Assembly: GCF_030704685.1 (NCBI RefSeq)
Contig: NZ_JAUZDX010000014.1
Location: 122,896 to 186,895 of the forward strand
DNA: 64,000 bases
Reading direction: 5' to 3'
DNA from: Acidovorax sp. A1169
GTDB lineage: Bacteria > Pseudomonadota > Gammaproteobacteria > Burkholderiales > Burkholderiaceae_C
Shown here: piece after piece, positions 8,289-17,079 of the stretch
How the letters are laid out: every line of letters starts with the position of its first letter
How positions within the stretch are numbered: the stretch's first letter is position 1
Translations under genes and position numbers: made by a program
Notes under the pieces: model-generated
Told to the model about the DNA's origin: nothing
Databases searched by the model: none
The model's input: the letters and a program-made list of their open reading frames with translations, nothing else

Positions 8289-9247
8289 AGGCCGGCCTGC
8301 TCCAGCTCCAGGCGCGTGGGCAGCCCTTCCGTGTCGCCCAGCACCTGCACGGCCCGGGCGCCAATCCAGGCACCGCGGCGCACTGCATCGGGCACGCTGC
8401 GGCCGGCCAGCAGGGCGCTGATGACGCCCACGGCAAAGCCATCGCCCGCACCCACCGTGTCCACCACCTCGGCCACGGGGAAGCCAGCCACATGCCCGGT
8501 GCCCGCCACATCGCTGTCGAAATAAGCGCCCTGCGCACCAAGCTTGACGACCACCAGTTTGGCTCCGCGTGCGCGGTAAAAGCCCGCCACGCCCTCGGGC
8601 GAGGTCTCGCCTGTGAGGAACACGCCCTCCTCCATACCCGGCAGCACCCAGTCGGCAAAGCGCGAAAGCTCGTTGATCTGGTGCCGCATCACCTCGGGCG
8701 ATGACCAGAGCGTCGGGCGCAGGTTGGGGTCGAACGAGATGGTGCGGCCCGCAGCGCGCATCACCTGCAGCGTGCGCTGTGCAGCCTGCAGGCTGGTCTC
8801 GGAAATCGCCGCGAACACGCCCGTGGCATGCAGGTGGCGCGCACTGCGCAGCCAGGGTTCGTCCACATCGGCCGGGCCCATCTGGCTCGCGGCCGAGCCC
8901 TTGCGGTGGTATTCCACCTTCGGGTCGCTGCCATCGGTCACGCGCTCCTTGAACTGGAACCCCGTGCGCTGCGTGGCATCACAGGTCACATGCGAGCAAT
9001 CGATGCCCTCGGCCTGCATGGTGGCCAGCAGCGAGCGCCCCATGGAATCGGTGCCCAGGCGGCTCGCCCAGCCAACCTTCAGGCCCAGGCGCGCCAGGCC
9101 GATGGCCACGTTGGTCTCGGCCCCCGCGGTGCGCTTGTGGAAGCCCGTGGCATGTTCCAGCGGCCCGGGCTCGTTGGCCACCAGCAGCAGCATGGCCTCG
9201 CCGAACAGCGCCACGTCGAAAGCGGTGTCTATTTTTCCTTCGCTCAT
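8285..9247 (-). CDS. PfkB-family sugar kinase, 2-dehydro-3-deoxygluconate kinase-like
   Basis: 320 residues from the ATG at 9247. The C-terminal PfkB signature DTVGAGDGFAVG (with the catalytic Asp) and the N-terminal GAETNVAIGLARLG substrate motif are present, together with the FDPNLRPTLW motif seen in KdgK enzymes. The expected reaction is ATP-dependent phosphorylation of 2-dehydro-3-deoxy-D-gluconate to KDPG, feeding the Entner-Doudoroff route; related ribokinase-type substrates are possible. The gene overlaps both neighbours by 4 bases (isomerase upstream, dehydrogenase downstream). Confidence 0.85.
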   Translation of the reverse strand: MSEGKIDTAFDVALFGEAMLLLVANEPGPLEHATGFHKRTAGAETNVAIGLARLGLKVGWASRLGTDSMGRSLLATMQAEGIDCSHVTCDATQRTGFQFKERVTDGSDPKVEYHRKGSAASQMGPADVDEPWLRSARHLHATGVFAAISETSLQAAQRTLQVMRAAGRTISFDPNLRPTLWSSPEVMRHQINELSRFADWVLPGMEEGVFLTGETSPEGVAGFYRARGAKLVVVKLGAQGAYFDSDVAGTGHVAGFPVAEVVDTVGAGDGFAVGVISALLAGRSVPDAVRRGAWIGARAVQVLGDTEGLPTRLELEQAGL

Positions 9248-9987
9248 GCCTGCCTCCGTGCATCGCGGATCACGGCCAGTTGCGCGCGCGTCACGGCCAC
9301 CAGGTCGTCGCCGATCAACGGGTACTCGATGGCGTGCGGCACATCCGCAGGCAGCGCCCGCAAGATGGCGCGCCAGGGCGCGATGGAATCGGCCAGCGGC
9401 ACCGCCACCCATTTGCCGGGCAGGCGCTGCACGCCCTTGCAGTGCACGTAGCGCACGCGGTGGGCCAGGGCCTGTGCGGCCTGCAGCGGGCACTCGCCCT
9501 GCCAGTGCCAGTTGCCCATGTCGAAGGTCATGCCCAGGTCCAGCCCCGCGCGCTCCTGCGCGACAAAGAAAGCCTGCATCGCCGCCAGCGTGCCGGCCGT
9601 GGCGGTCTGGTCGTTCTCGATCACCAGCTCGACCGGCCCATCCGCCAGCAAGTCCTTCAGGCGCGCCAGCGAGCCGTGCGAGCCCGTGCCAAAGCCGCCA
9701 ATCGCCATCTTCAGGCGCGGCGCTTTGAGAACGCCGGCAGCGGACAGCCCCCGCGCCAGCGCGGGCTCGTTGAGCGCGCCATCCGGCGCCCACAGCCCCT
9801 CGGGGCTGGAGTACACCGCCGCCTTGCCCGCCAGCGCGGGCAGCTCGGCGGCGGCGTCGCGCAGCATTTCGCCGCGCACCTCGACGCCGTCGGCACCGGC
9901 CTCGCGGGCCAGTTCGGTACACCACAGCTGCCCGTGGCGCCCCACCTCGGCCGCGCCGAAGGAAGAAAGGGAAATAAGTACCTTCAT
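9244..9987 (-). CDS. Sugar-phosphate isomerase/epimerase (TIM barrel, AP-endonuclease-2 type)
   Basis: 247 residues from the ATG at 9987, which has an AAAAGAAG ribosome binding site; the in-frame ATG at 10008 has none. The sequence shows the xylose-isomerase-like TIM-barrel pattern: DGVEVRGEM near residue 38, ELVIENDQT near 130, FDMGNWHWQGE (metal-ligand region) near 165 and YVHCKGVQ near 190. Members isomerise or epimerise sugars, inosose or hydroxypyruvate. It is coupled to the KDG-type kinase by a 4-base overlap and lies 65 bases after the ABC ATPase, which suggests that it acts on the imported substrate. Confidence 0.78.
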   Translation of the reverse strand: MKVLISLSSFGAAEVGRHGQLWCTELAREAGADGVEVRGEMLRDAAAELPALAGKAAVYSSPEGLWAPDGALNEPALARGLSAAGVLKAPRLKMAIGGFGTGSHGSLARLKDLLADGPVELVIENDQTATAGTLAAMQAFFVAQERAGLDLGMTFDMGNWHWQGECPLQAAQALAHRVRYVHCKGVQRLPGKWVAVPLADSIAPWRAILRALPADVPHAIEYPLIGDDLVAVTRAQLAVIRDARRQA

Positions 9988-10052
9988 TGGCTGCACTTCT
10001 TTTGTCATGCCCGCGCGCCCAGGGCGCTGCGGCGCTGGTCATCCACCGCGGT

Positions 10053-10832
10053 TCAGTGCGCGTTGTGGGAGCTAAGGATCTGGCCCAGGAACTGGCGCGT
10101 CTTCTCATGCTGCGGCTGACCGAAGAACTCGGCGGGCGGCGCCTGCTCAAGAATCTTGCCGTCGGCCATGAAGATCACGCGGTCGGCCACGCTGCGGGCA
10201 AAACCCATCTCATGGGTCACGCACAGCATGGTCATGCCGTCCTCGGCCAGGCCGATCATGGTGTCGAGCACTTCCTTGACCATTTCGGGGTCCAGGGCAG
10301 AGGTGGGCTCGTCGAACAGCATCACCTTGGGCGCCATGCACAGCGCCCGCGCAATGGCCACGCGCTGCTGCTGCCCGCCCGACAGCTGGCTCGGGTGCTT
10401 GTGCGCCTGCTCGGGGATGCGCACGCGCGTGAGGTATTTCATCGCCACCTCCTCGGCCTCGGCCCGGCCCATGCCGCGCGAGCGCATCGGTGCCAGGGTG
10501 CAGTTCTCCAGAATGGTCAGGTGCGGGAACAGGTTGAACTGCTGGAACACCATGCCCACCTCGGCGCGCACGGCGTCCACGTTCTTGCCGCCGGCCGTCA
10601 GATCAATGCCGTCCACCTCGATGCGGCCCTTCTGCACCGCCTCCAGGCGGTTGATGCAGCGGATCAGGGTGGACTTGCCCGAACCCGACGGGCCGCAGAT
10701 CACGATGCGCTCGCCAGCGCGCACCGACAGGTCGATGTCGGTGAGCACCTGAAAGCTGTCGAACCACTTGTTGACCCCCTCCATGCGGATGATCGGCGCT
10801 GCGCCGGGGGTGGTCGTGACTGCGTCCGTCAT
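10053..10832 (-). CDS. ABC transporter ATP-binding protein, polar amino acid type
   Basis: 259 residues from the ATG at 10832. Walker [11 protein letters not shown]-loop [13 protein letters not shown], signature [15 protein letters not shown] and Walker [14 protein letters not shown] are all present, with the length and the [13 protein letters not shown] switch region of GlnQ/HisP-type ATPases. It powers the two permeases encoded just upstream. A longer reading frame to 10949 would overlap the binding-protein gene and adds no homologous sequence. The 28-base gap to the binding-protein gene holds a GGAG-type ribosome binding site. Confidence 0.9.
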   Translation of the reverse strand: MTDAVTTTPGAAPIIRMEGVNKWFDSFQVLTDIDLSVRAGERIVICGPSGSGKSTLIRCINRLEAVQKGRIEVDGIDLTAGGKNVDAVRAEVGMVFQQFNLFPHLTILENCTLAPMRSRGMGRAEAEEVAMKYLTRVRIPEQAHKHPSQLSGGQQQRVAIARALCMAPKVMLFDEPTSALDPEMVKEVLDTMIGLAEDGMTMLCVTHEMGFARSVADRVIFMADGKILEQAPPAEFFGQPQHEKTRQFLGQILSSHNAH

Positions 10833-10860
10833 GGCGAGAATCTCCCTGTCCTGGTCGTTA

Positions 10861-11667
10861 TTACTGCAGCTTGGGCAGGTCGGTTTCAAGCCACTTGCGG
10901 TAGAGCTTGTTGAGCTCGCCATTGGCCGTGTTGCGCGCCACGAACTCATCCATGGATTTGTGCAGCTCTTCCTGGCCGGGACGCATGGCGATGCCCATGG
11001 CCTGCTGCAGCAGGTTGAACTTGTTCTCGAAGGTGTTGGCGGGCACGCGCTTGGCGATCTGCGCCGCCACGGTGACAGAGCAGCCGATGGCGTCCACCTG
11101 GCCCGAGATCAGCGCCTGCATGGCCGATGCGTCGTCGTCGAAGCGGCGGATCTCGGTGCCCTCGGGTGCAGCCTTGGTGACCGCCACGTCCTGCGTGCTG
11201 GCACGGGCCACGCCCACGCGCACGCCCTTGAGGTCGGCCGCGCTCTTGATGGTGCTGCCCGTCTTGCCGTACAGCACGATGGTGGCGGCCGCATAGGGCT
11301 GCGAAAACTGCACCTGCTTGGCGCGCTCGGGCGTGATGGCCAGGGATGCCACCAGCACATCGACCTTGTTGGTCAGCAAGAAGGGAATGCGGTTGGGGCC
11401 GGTGACAGGGACGATGTTGACCTTGACGCCCAGGTCCTTGGCCAGCAGCTTGGCGACGTCGGCGTCGTAGCCATCGGGCTGGTTCTGCGCATTGGTCGTG
11501 CCATAGGGAGGAAAGTCCACCAGCATGCCGATGGTGATCTCGCCCTTCTTCTTGATGTCGGCCGTGCTCTGCGCCGATGCCAGCGGGGCGAAGGCCGTGA
11601 GCGCAGCGCCCAGGCCCAGGGCAGCCAGGGCAGCGGTGGTGGTGCGGCGATAGTGCGAAAAGGTCAT
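10861..11667 (-). CDS. ABC transporter periplasmic binding protein, polar amino acid family (SBP_bac_3)
   Basis: 268 residues from the ATG at 11667, preceded by AGGAGACATG. A signal peptide with hydrophobic core ([20 protein letters not shown]) is cleaved after about residue 32. The mature protein has the SBP_bac_3 features [45 protein letters not shown] and [13 protein letters not shown]. It delivers the ligand to the two adjacent permeases. The family mostly binds amino acids, but the neighbouring sugar-acid genes raise the possibility of an acidic sugar derivative or opine-like ligand. Confidence 0.9.
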   Translation of the reverse strand: MTFSHYRRTTTAALAALGLGAALTAFAPLASAQSTADIKKKGEITIGMLVDFPPYGTTNAQNQPDGYDADVAKLLAKDLGVKVNIVPVTGPNRIPFLLTNKVDVLVASLAITPERAKQVQFSQPYAAATIVLYGKTGSTIKSAADLKGVRVGVARASTQDVAVTKAAPEGTEIRRFDDDASAMQALISGQVDAIGCSVTVAAQIAKRVPANTFENKFNLLQQAMGIAMRPGQEELHKSMDEFVARNTANGELNKLYRKWLETDLPKLQ

Positions 11668-11719
11668 CTCATGTCTCCTGTGTGGTTGGTATGGAATGCA
11701 CGCTTGGGAAAAGAGGAAT

Positions 11720-12373
11720 TCATCGCGCCAGCACCCGGGCGCGCTTGCGCTCCATGCGGGCGGCCAGCAGCGACAGCGGCCAGCAGATAACGAAGTACAG
11801 CGCCGCCACGGTGGTGAACACGTGCAGCGGCTGAAAGGTGGCGTTGTTGATGATCTGGCCCGCCCGCGTGATCTCGGTGAAGCCGATGATGGCGGCCAGC
11901 GACGTGCCCTTGATGATCTGCACCACATAGCCCACGGTGGGGGGCAGCGCGATCTTGAAGGCCTGGGGCAGCACCACAAAGCGCATGCGCGAGAGGTAGT
12001 TGAGGTTCAGGGCCTGCGCTGCCTCCCACTGCCCGCGCGGAATGGCCTCGATGCAGCCGCGCCAGATCTCGCCCAGAAAGGCGGCACTGTTGAGCACCAG
12101 CGCAATGCCGGCGGCCAGCCAGGGGTTGATGTCCAGCCCCAGCACCGGGGCTCCGAAAAAGATCAAGAACAGCTGCAGCAGCAGCGGCGTGCCCTGGAAC
12201 ACCTGGATGAACAGGGTGGCGGCCCAGCGCGCGGCAGTGTTTTCGGACGTGCGCGCCAGCGCCACCACCAGGCCCAGCAGCGAACCGCCCACGAAGGCCA
12301 TGGCCGACAGCGCCAGCGTCCACTGGGCGGCCTGCACGATGAACCAGAACTCGGAAACTCCAAAAGTGCGCAT
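11720..12373 (-). CDS. ABC transporter permease, polar amino acid type
   Basis: 217 residues with five hydrophobic segments and the HisMQ-type permease motif (AAFLGEIWRGCIEAIPRGQ, residues about 95-113, with the EAA-like loop GQWEAAQALNLNY that contacts the ATPase). Its homologue lies 9 bases upstream, so the importer uses a heterodimer of related permeases, as in the HisQ/HisM and GltJ/GltK pairs. The 52-base gap to the binding-protein gene holds that gene's ribosome binding site. Confidence 0.9.
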   Translation of the reverse strand: MRTFGVSEFWFIVQAAQWTLALSAMAFVGGSLLGLVVALARTSENTAARWAATLFIQVFQGTPLLLQLFLIFFGAPVLGLDINPWLAAGIALVLNSAAFLGEIWRGCIEAIPRGQWEAAQALNLNYLSRMRFVVLPQAFKIALPPTVGYVVQIIKGTSLAAIIGFTEITRAGQIINNATFQPLHVFTTVAALYFVICWPLSLLAARMERKRARVLAR

Positions 12374-12382
12374 GGCCGGTCC

Positions 12383-13054
12383 TCAGCGACGGTCGGGGTA
12401 GTTGAGCGTGCGCTGATAGATCAGCTTGAACAGCCCGGAGAACGACACGGCCAGCAGCAGATAGATGGCCGCCACGACGATGTAGATCTCAAAACTGCGA
12501 AAGGTCTGCGACTGCAGGTTGGCTGCCACCGAGGTCACGTCGTCGGCCGAGATAACCGAGACCACGGCAGAGCTCAGCATCAGCAAGATGAACTGGCTGG
12601 TGAGCGCCGGGTAGATGGCCTTGAGGGCCGGCTTGAGCACCACGAAGCGGAAGATCTCCCAGGGCTTGAGGTTCAGCGCCCGCCCGGCCTCGATCTGCCC
12701 CTTGGGGATGGACTCGATCCCGGCGCGCACGATCTCTGCCGCGTAGGCCCCCAGGTTCACCACCATCGCGGTCAATGCCGCCGTATAGGGCGACCAGCGC
12801 AGGCCGATGGACGGCAGGGCAAAGAAAAAGAAGAACAGCTGCACGATGAACGGCGTGTTGCGGATCAGCTCGATGTAGGCATTGACGACGAAGCGCAGCC
12901 AGGCCGGCCCGGATGTCTTGCCCCAGGCGCAGGCGATGGCCACCACCAGCCCCAGCACCGTCGCGGTGAGCGACAGCTGCACGGTGATCCAGGTGCCCTT
13001 GAGCAGCAGGGGCCAGGCGGCAAAAACGGATTCGAACTGGAATTGGTAGTTCAC
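12383..13054 (-). CDS. ABC transporter permease, polar amino acid type (first gene of the run)
   Basis: 223 residues, five hydrophobic segments and the HisMQ permease signature (NLGAYAAEIVRAGIESIPKGQ in the central part, ending with the EAA loop IEAGRALNL). It is the first gene of the minus-strand run that ends with the LacI regulator, so the operon promoter should lie between 13055 and 13180, in the region shared with the divergent ferrochelatase gene. No consensus promoter stood out there. A GAAACCGGTTTC palindrome at about 13090-13101 is a candidate LacI-family operator (central CG with dyad symmetry). Confidence 0.9.
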   Translation of the reverse strand: MNYQFQFESVFAAWPLLLKGTWITVQLSLTATVLGLVVAIACAWGKTSGPAWLRFVVNAYIELIRNTPFIVQLFFFFFALPSIGLRWSPYTAALTAMVVNLGAYAAEIVRAGIESIPKGQIEAGRALNLKPWEIFRFVVLKPALKAIYPALTSQFILLMLSSAVVSVISADDVTSVAANLQSQTFRSFEIYIVVAAIYLLLAVSFSGLFKLIYQRTLNYPDRR

Positions 13055-13089
13055 GGCAAAAGCCTGTCAGGTGGCATGGCAGGAGTCTA

Positions 13090-13101
13090 TGAAACCGGTT
13101 T
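13090..13101. promoter_or_regulatory. Perfect 12-bp palindrome between the transporter operon and hemH
   Basis: GAAACCGGTTTC reads the same on both strands. It lies about 40 bases upstream of the first permease gene and 80 bases upstream of the ferrochelatase start. Centre CG, dyad symmetry and A/T flanks are what LacI-type regulators use, and a LacI gene ends this operon. The link is an inference; the site is seen directly. Confidence 0.4.
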
Positions 13102-13180
13102 CATTAGCGCATGAGGGGTTTCCCGGAGCCGCTTTCTCCCTCCAGGAGATGGCTGGTGAATGCCTGGGCCACAATGCCGC

Positions 13181-14290
13181 ATGCGTTTTCAACCCGAACC
13201 CCCTTTCACCCACGGCCAGCCCGAACGCACAGCCATCCTGCTGTGCAACCTGGGCACGCCCGACGAGGCCACGGCGCCGGCCGTGCGCCGCTACCTGGCG
13301 CAATTCCTTGCGGACCACCGCGTAGTGGAGATCCCTAAGCTGGCATGGCTGCCCATCCTGCACGGCATCATCCTGCGCACCCGCCCCGCCAAGTCCGCGG
13401 CCAAGTACGCCAGTGTGTGGACGCCCGAGGGCTCGCCCCTGGCGGTGTGGACAGCGAAACAGGCCACGCTGCTGCGCGGCTGGCTGGGCGAGGCCGGCCA
13501 CCAGGTGCTGGTGCGCCATGCCATGCGCTACGGCAACCCGTCCATCGCCAGCCAGCTCGATGCGCTCAAGGCCGAGGGCGCCACGCGCATCCTCATCCTG
13601 CCGCTGTACCCCCAGTACTCCGGCCCCACCACGGCCAGCGTGTTCGACGCGGTGTATGAATGGGCAGCACGCACGCGCCACGTGCCCGAACTGCGCTTCG
13701 TGAACCGCTATCACGACCACCCCGGCTACATCGATGCGCTGGCCCGCAGCATCGAGGCGCACTGGAAGGTGAATGGCCAGCCCGACAAGCTGGTGATGAG
13801 CTTCCACGGCGTACCCGAGCGCACGCTCATGCTGGGTGACCCCTACCACTGCGAGAGCCTGAAGACCGGTCGCCTGCTGGCCGAGCGCCTGGGCCTGCGC
13901 CGCGAGCGCTACGTGCTCACCTTCCAGTCGCGCTTTGGCAAGGCCAAGTGGCTGCAGCCCTACACCCAGCCCACCATCGAGGCCCTGGGCAAGGCCGGCA
14001 CGCGCCGGGTGGACGTGGTCTGCCCCGGCTTCACCAGCGACTGCCTGGAGACGCTGGAAGAGATCAACATGGAGGTGCGCGAGGCCTTTTTGCATGCGGG
14101 TGGGCAGGAGTTCCACTACATCCCCTGCCTGAACGACAGCAGCCACTGGATCACCGCGCTGAGCCGCGTGGCCCAGCAGCACCTGGCGGGCTGGCCCACC
14201 CAGGTGGAGGATGCCGCCACGCAGGCCGATGCGCGCGAGCGCGCACTGGCGGGCGGCGCGCCCCAGGGCGCGACCCCACCGGGCCGCTGA
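13181..14290 (+). CDS. hemH: Ferrochelatase
   Basis: 369 residues from the ATG at 13181 (the upstream in-frame ATG at 13160 lacks support). It inserts Fe2+ into protoporphyrin IX to form protoheme at the inner membrane. Visible family features are AILLCNLGTPDEATAPAVRRYL at the start, YPQYSGPTTASV near residue 150, the ferrochelatase signature MSFHGVPERTLMLGDPYHC near residue 210 with its catalytic His, and the C-terminal CPGFTSDCLETLEEI with the metal-side Glu. Length fits the betaproteobacterial enzyme. It is divergent from the ABC operon and 68 bases before the Lon-like gene. Confidence 0.95.
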   Translation: MRFQPEPPFTHGQPERTAILLCNLGTPDEATAPAVRRYLAQFLADHRVVEIPKLAWLPILHGIILRTRPAKSAAKYASVWTPEGSPLAVWTAKQATLLRGWLGEAGHQVLVRHAMRYGNPSIASQLDALKAEGATRILILPLYPQYSGPTTASVFDAVYEWAARTRHVPELRFVNRYHDHPGYIDALARSIEAHWKVNGQPDKLVMSFHGVPERTLMLGDPYHCESLKTGRLLAERLGLRRERYVLTFQSRFGKAKWLQPYTQPTIEALGKAGTRRVDVVCPGFTSDCLETLEEINMEVREAFLHAGGQEFHYIPCLNDSSHWITALSRVAQQHLAGWPTQVEDAATQADARERALAGGAPQGATPPGR

Positions 14291-14358
14291 CCGGCACGGG
14301 GCGTGCGCCCCGGCCCCTCCCATTTCCCTTGCATCCCCCTGCCCCCGAATTGTCTTCC

Positions 14359-16872
14359 ATGCCCGCATCCGCCCGCGCCCTGTCTGCACACCAACTGCGG
14401 CTGACCGTCGACCCCGCCACGCTCGGCTTTGCCAGCACGGCCGAGCTCACGGGCTTGCCCCTGCCCTGGATCGGCCAGGAGCGCGCCGAGGCCGCCGCCC
14501 GCTTCGGCCTGGCCATGCAGCAGCCCGACTACCACCTCTTCGTGCTGGGCGACGTGGGCAGCGGCCGCGCATCGCTGCTGCACCAGGCCATGCTGGCCGA
14601 GGCCGCGCGGCGCCCCGTGCCGCCCGACCTGTGCTACCTGCACGACTTCGATGCACCGGAGCGCCCACGCGCACTGCGCTTGCCTGCGGGCCAGGGCCGC
14701 CTGCTGCGCCAGGCCCTGGCCGACATGGGCACGCGGCTGGAGGCCGAGGTGCCCCAGCACCTGGCAGGCCCCGCCTTCCTGGCCGATGCGGCGCGCATCG
14801 AGCAGCGCTGGCAGGTGCAGGAGCGCGAGGCGCTGGCCGCGCTCGACGCATTTGCGCTCGCGCGCCAGTTGCGCCTGGTGCGCGACAACGGGCAGATGCT
14901 GGTCACCCCCCTGGGCCCGCGCGGCCAGCCCCTGTCCGACGCCGAGGCGCGCGTGCAGCCGCCCGAGCGCCGCGCCGCCATCGAACGCGACGAGGACGCC
15001 CTGCGCAGCGAGATCGAGCGCTTTGCCCAGGCCATGCGCCCGCTGGAGCGCGAACGCGACGCAGCCCTGGACACCCTGCGCAGCACAGTGATCACGCCGC
15101 TGGTGCAGCAGGCGCTGCAGGCCGCGCGCGGCATCGCCGGCCAGCAGGCGCCGCACGCCGGGCGCCTTGCGCAGTGGCTGGACCAGGTAGAGCGCGCCTT
15201 GCTCGGCAGCATCGACCTGCTGGAACCCTACTACGGCGACAACGAGGCCGATGCCGAAGCCGACCGCCGCGACGACCTGGACGCGCTGCTCGCAAAGTGC
15301 CGCGTGAACCTGGCGGTGGACAACGGCGGGCGCACCGGCGCCCCCGTGATCGTCGAAGACAACCCGCAACTGCGCAGCCTGATGGGCAGCATCGACCACG
15401 GCGCCAATGCCGACGACGCCGACCCCGGGCAGGCCGACGTATCGGCCATCCATGCCGGCAGCCTGCTGCGCGCGCACGGCGGCTTCATCCTGCTGCACCT
15501 GCACGACCTGGCCGCCGAAGAGGGCCTGTGGCCGCGCGTGCGCCGCTTCCTGCGCAGCCGCCGGCTGCAGATCAGCGACGAGGCGGGTGCCGCTGGCAGC
15601 GCAGGTGGCGGCGCCAGCGCCGGCACGCCCGCCGGCCTGCAGCCCGAGCCGGTGGATGTGGACGTGAAAATCGTCCTCATCGGCTCGGTGGATGAGTTCT
15701 ACGCCCTGCAGGACAGCGACCCCGAGGCCGCGCGGCGCTTTCGTGTGAAGGTGGACTTTGCCGACCGCTTCATCGCCACTTCGGCATCGCACCGCGCTAC
15801 CGCCATCTTCGTGGCGCACTGCTGCGTGCAGCGCGGCCTGCCGCACTTCGGCCCCGAGGCCGTGGCGCTGCTGATCGAGCAGAGCCACCGCGAGGCCGAC
15901 GACCAGGGCCGCCAGAGCGCCCGCTTCGCCCAAGCCGAGGCGCTGGTGATCGAGAGCGCCGCCATGTGCCGCATGCGCAGCCCTGCCGATGCCACGGCCC
16001 TGGTGAAGGCCGCCGACGTGCAGGCTGCCCTGGCCGCCCAGCGGCTGCGCCACAACCAGACCGAGGAAGAGCTGCACCAGACCCTGGCCGAGGGCGAATG
16101 CCTCATCAGCCTGCAGGGCACTGCGGTGGGCCAGGTCAACGCCCTGTCGCAGATCGACCTCGGCGACTACCGTTTCGGCTTTCCGGTGCGCATCACCGCG
16201 CGCAGCTTCGCCGGGCAGGAGGGGCTGCTCAACATCGACCGCGAGGTCCACATGTCCGGTCCCATCCACGACAAGGGCGTGCTCATCCTGCACGGCTACC
16301 TCACGGCCCTGTTCAGCCATGTGGCGCCGCTGGCGCTCAATGCCTCCATCGTGTTCGAGCAGGAGTACAGCGGTGTGGAGGGCGACTCGGCCTCGTGCGC
16401 CGAGCTGTACGCGCTGCTGTCCAGCCTGTCGGGCCTCCCGCTGCGCCAGGGCATTGCGGTGACCGGCGCACTCAACCAGCACGGCGAGGTGCTGCCCGTG
16501 GGCGGCATCAACGAAAAGATCGAAGGCTGGTTCCAGGCCTGCGCTGCCGCCGGGCTCGACGGCACGCAGGGCGTGCTCATCCCCGCGCGCAACCAGCGCC
16601 ACCTGATGCTGTCGCGCCCCATCCTCAACGCGGTGGAGCGCGGCCTGTTCCACGTCCATACCGTGCAGCATGTCAGCGAGGGCATCGCCCTGCTGACGGG
16701 CGAGGCCTCCGGCATGGCGCCGGGTGCGCTGCTGGCGGCCGATGCCGCCGACGATGTAACCCAGACCGTGCTCAGCCGTGCCGAGCAGACCCTGCGCGCC
16801 TACCGGCGTGCGTGCCAGAGCGCGGGGCATACGCGGGCGGGGCGCGCCGGGCGCAGACCACGGCGCGATTGA
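14359..16872 (+). CDS. Lon-like ATP-dependent protease (AAA_32 plus S16 peptidase domain)
   Basis: 837 residues. The C-terminal peptidase domain carries the Lon dyad: Ser677 in GDSAS and Lys720 in NEKIEGW, spaced 43 residues as in Lon. The N-terminal P-loop reads GDVGSGRAS (residues 64-72), with Arg70 where Lys is usual, which I recall as common in this AAA_32-type branch and which suggests altered nucleotide use. The middle third (about 150-330) is long, charged and helical, the coiled insertion expected in the family. It ends in an Arg-rich tail. It lacks the Lon LAN domain, so substrates are probably recruited differently. No operon partner downstream. Confidence 0.88.
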   Translation: MPASARALSAHQLRLTVDPATLGFASTAELTGLPLPWIGQERAEAAARFGLAMQQPDYHLFVLGDVGSGRASLLHQAMLAEAARRPVPPDLCYLHDFDAPERPRALRLPAGQGRLLRQALADMGTRLEAEVPQHLAGPAFLADAARIEQRWQVQEREALAALDAFALARQLRLVRDNGQMLVTPLGPRGQPLSDAEARVQPPERRAAIERDEDALRSEIERFAQAMRPLERERDAALDTLRSTVITPLVQQALQAARGIAGQQAPHAGRLAQWLDQVERALLGSIDLLEPYYGDNEADAEADRRDDLDALLAKCRVNLAVDNGGRTGAPVIVEDNPQLRSLMGSIDHGANADDADPGQADVSAIHAGSLLRAHGGFILLHLHDLAAEEGLWPRVRRFLRSRRLQISDEAGAAGSAGGGASAGTPAGLQPEPVDVDVKIVLIGSVDEFYALQDSDPEAARRFRVKVDFADRFIATSASHRATAIFVAHCCVQRGLPHFGPEAVALLIEQSHREADDQGRQSARFAQAEALVIESAAMCRMRSPADATALVKAADVQAALAAQRLRHNQTEEELHQTLAEGECLISLQGTAVGQVNALSQIDLGDYRFGFPVRITARSFAGQEGLLNIDREVHMSGPIHDKGVLILHGYLTALFSHVAPLALNASIVFEQEYSGVEGDSASCAELYALLSSLSGLPLRQGIAVTGALNQHGEVLPVGGINEKIEGWFQACAAAGLDGTQGVLIPARNQRHLMLSRPILNAVERGLFHVHTVQHVSEGIALLTGEASGMAPGALLAADAADDVTQTVLSRAEQTLRAYRRACQSAGHTRAGRAGRRPRRD

Positions 16873-17079
16873 AGCCGGGCCCTGCCTGGCGCATCCGTGT
16901 CCACCGCGTGACAAAGGTCAGACCAGAGTCACCAACGTGACGCTCCAGCCACCTCCTGCAGTGTTTTCCCCGACCCATTGTGGTGCATGCGCGCTCGATA
17001 CTGGCTGTGCCGCCGGTCCATTGCGCGCACCCTGCGTGCAGCGATGGAAGGGCACAGCACTACAACAGCAGACACGCCG

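Noticed and set aside
11696..13114. 472-residue plus-strand frame opposite the ABC permease genes
   Set aside because: It is antisense to two clear permease genes; composition is His/Gln/Arg-rich without motif, the usual mirror frame of GC-rich coding DNA.
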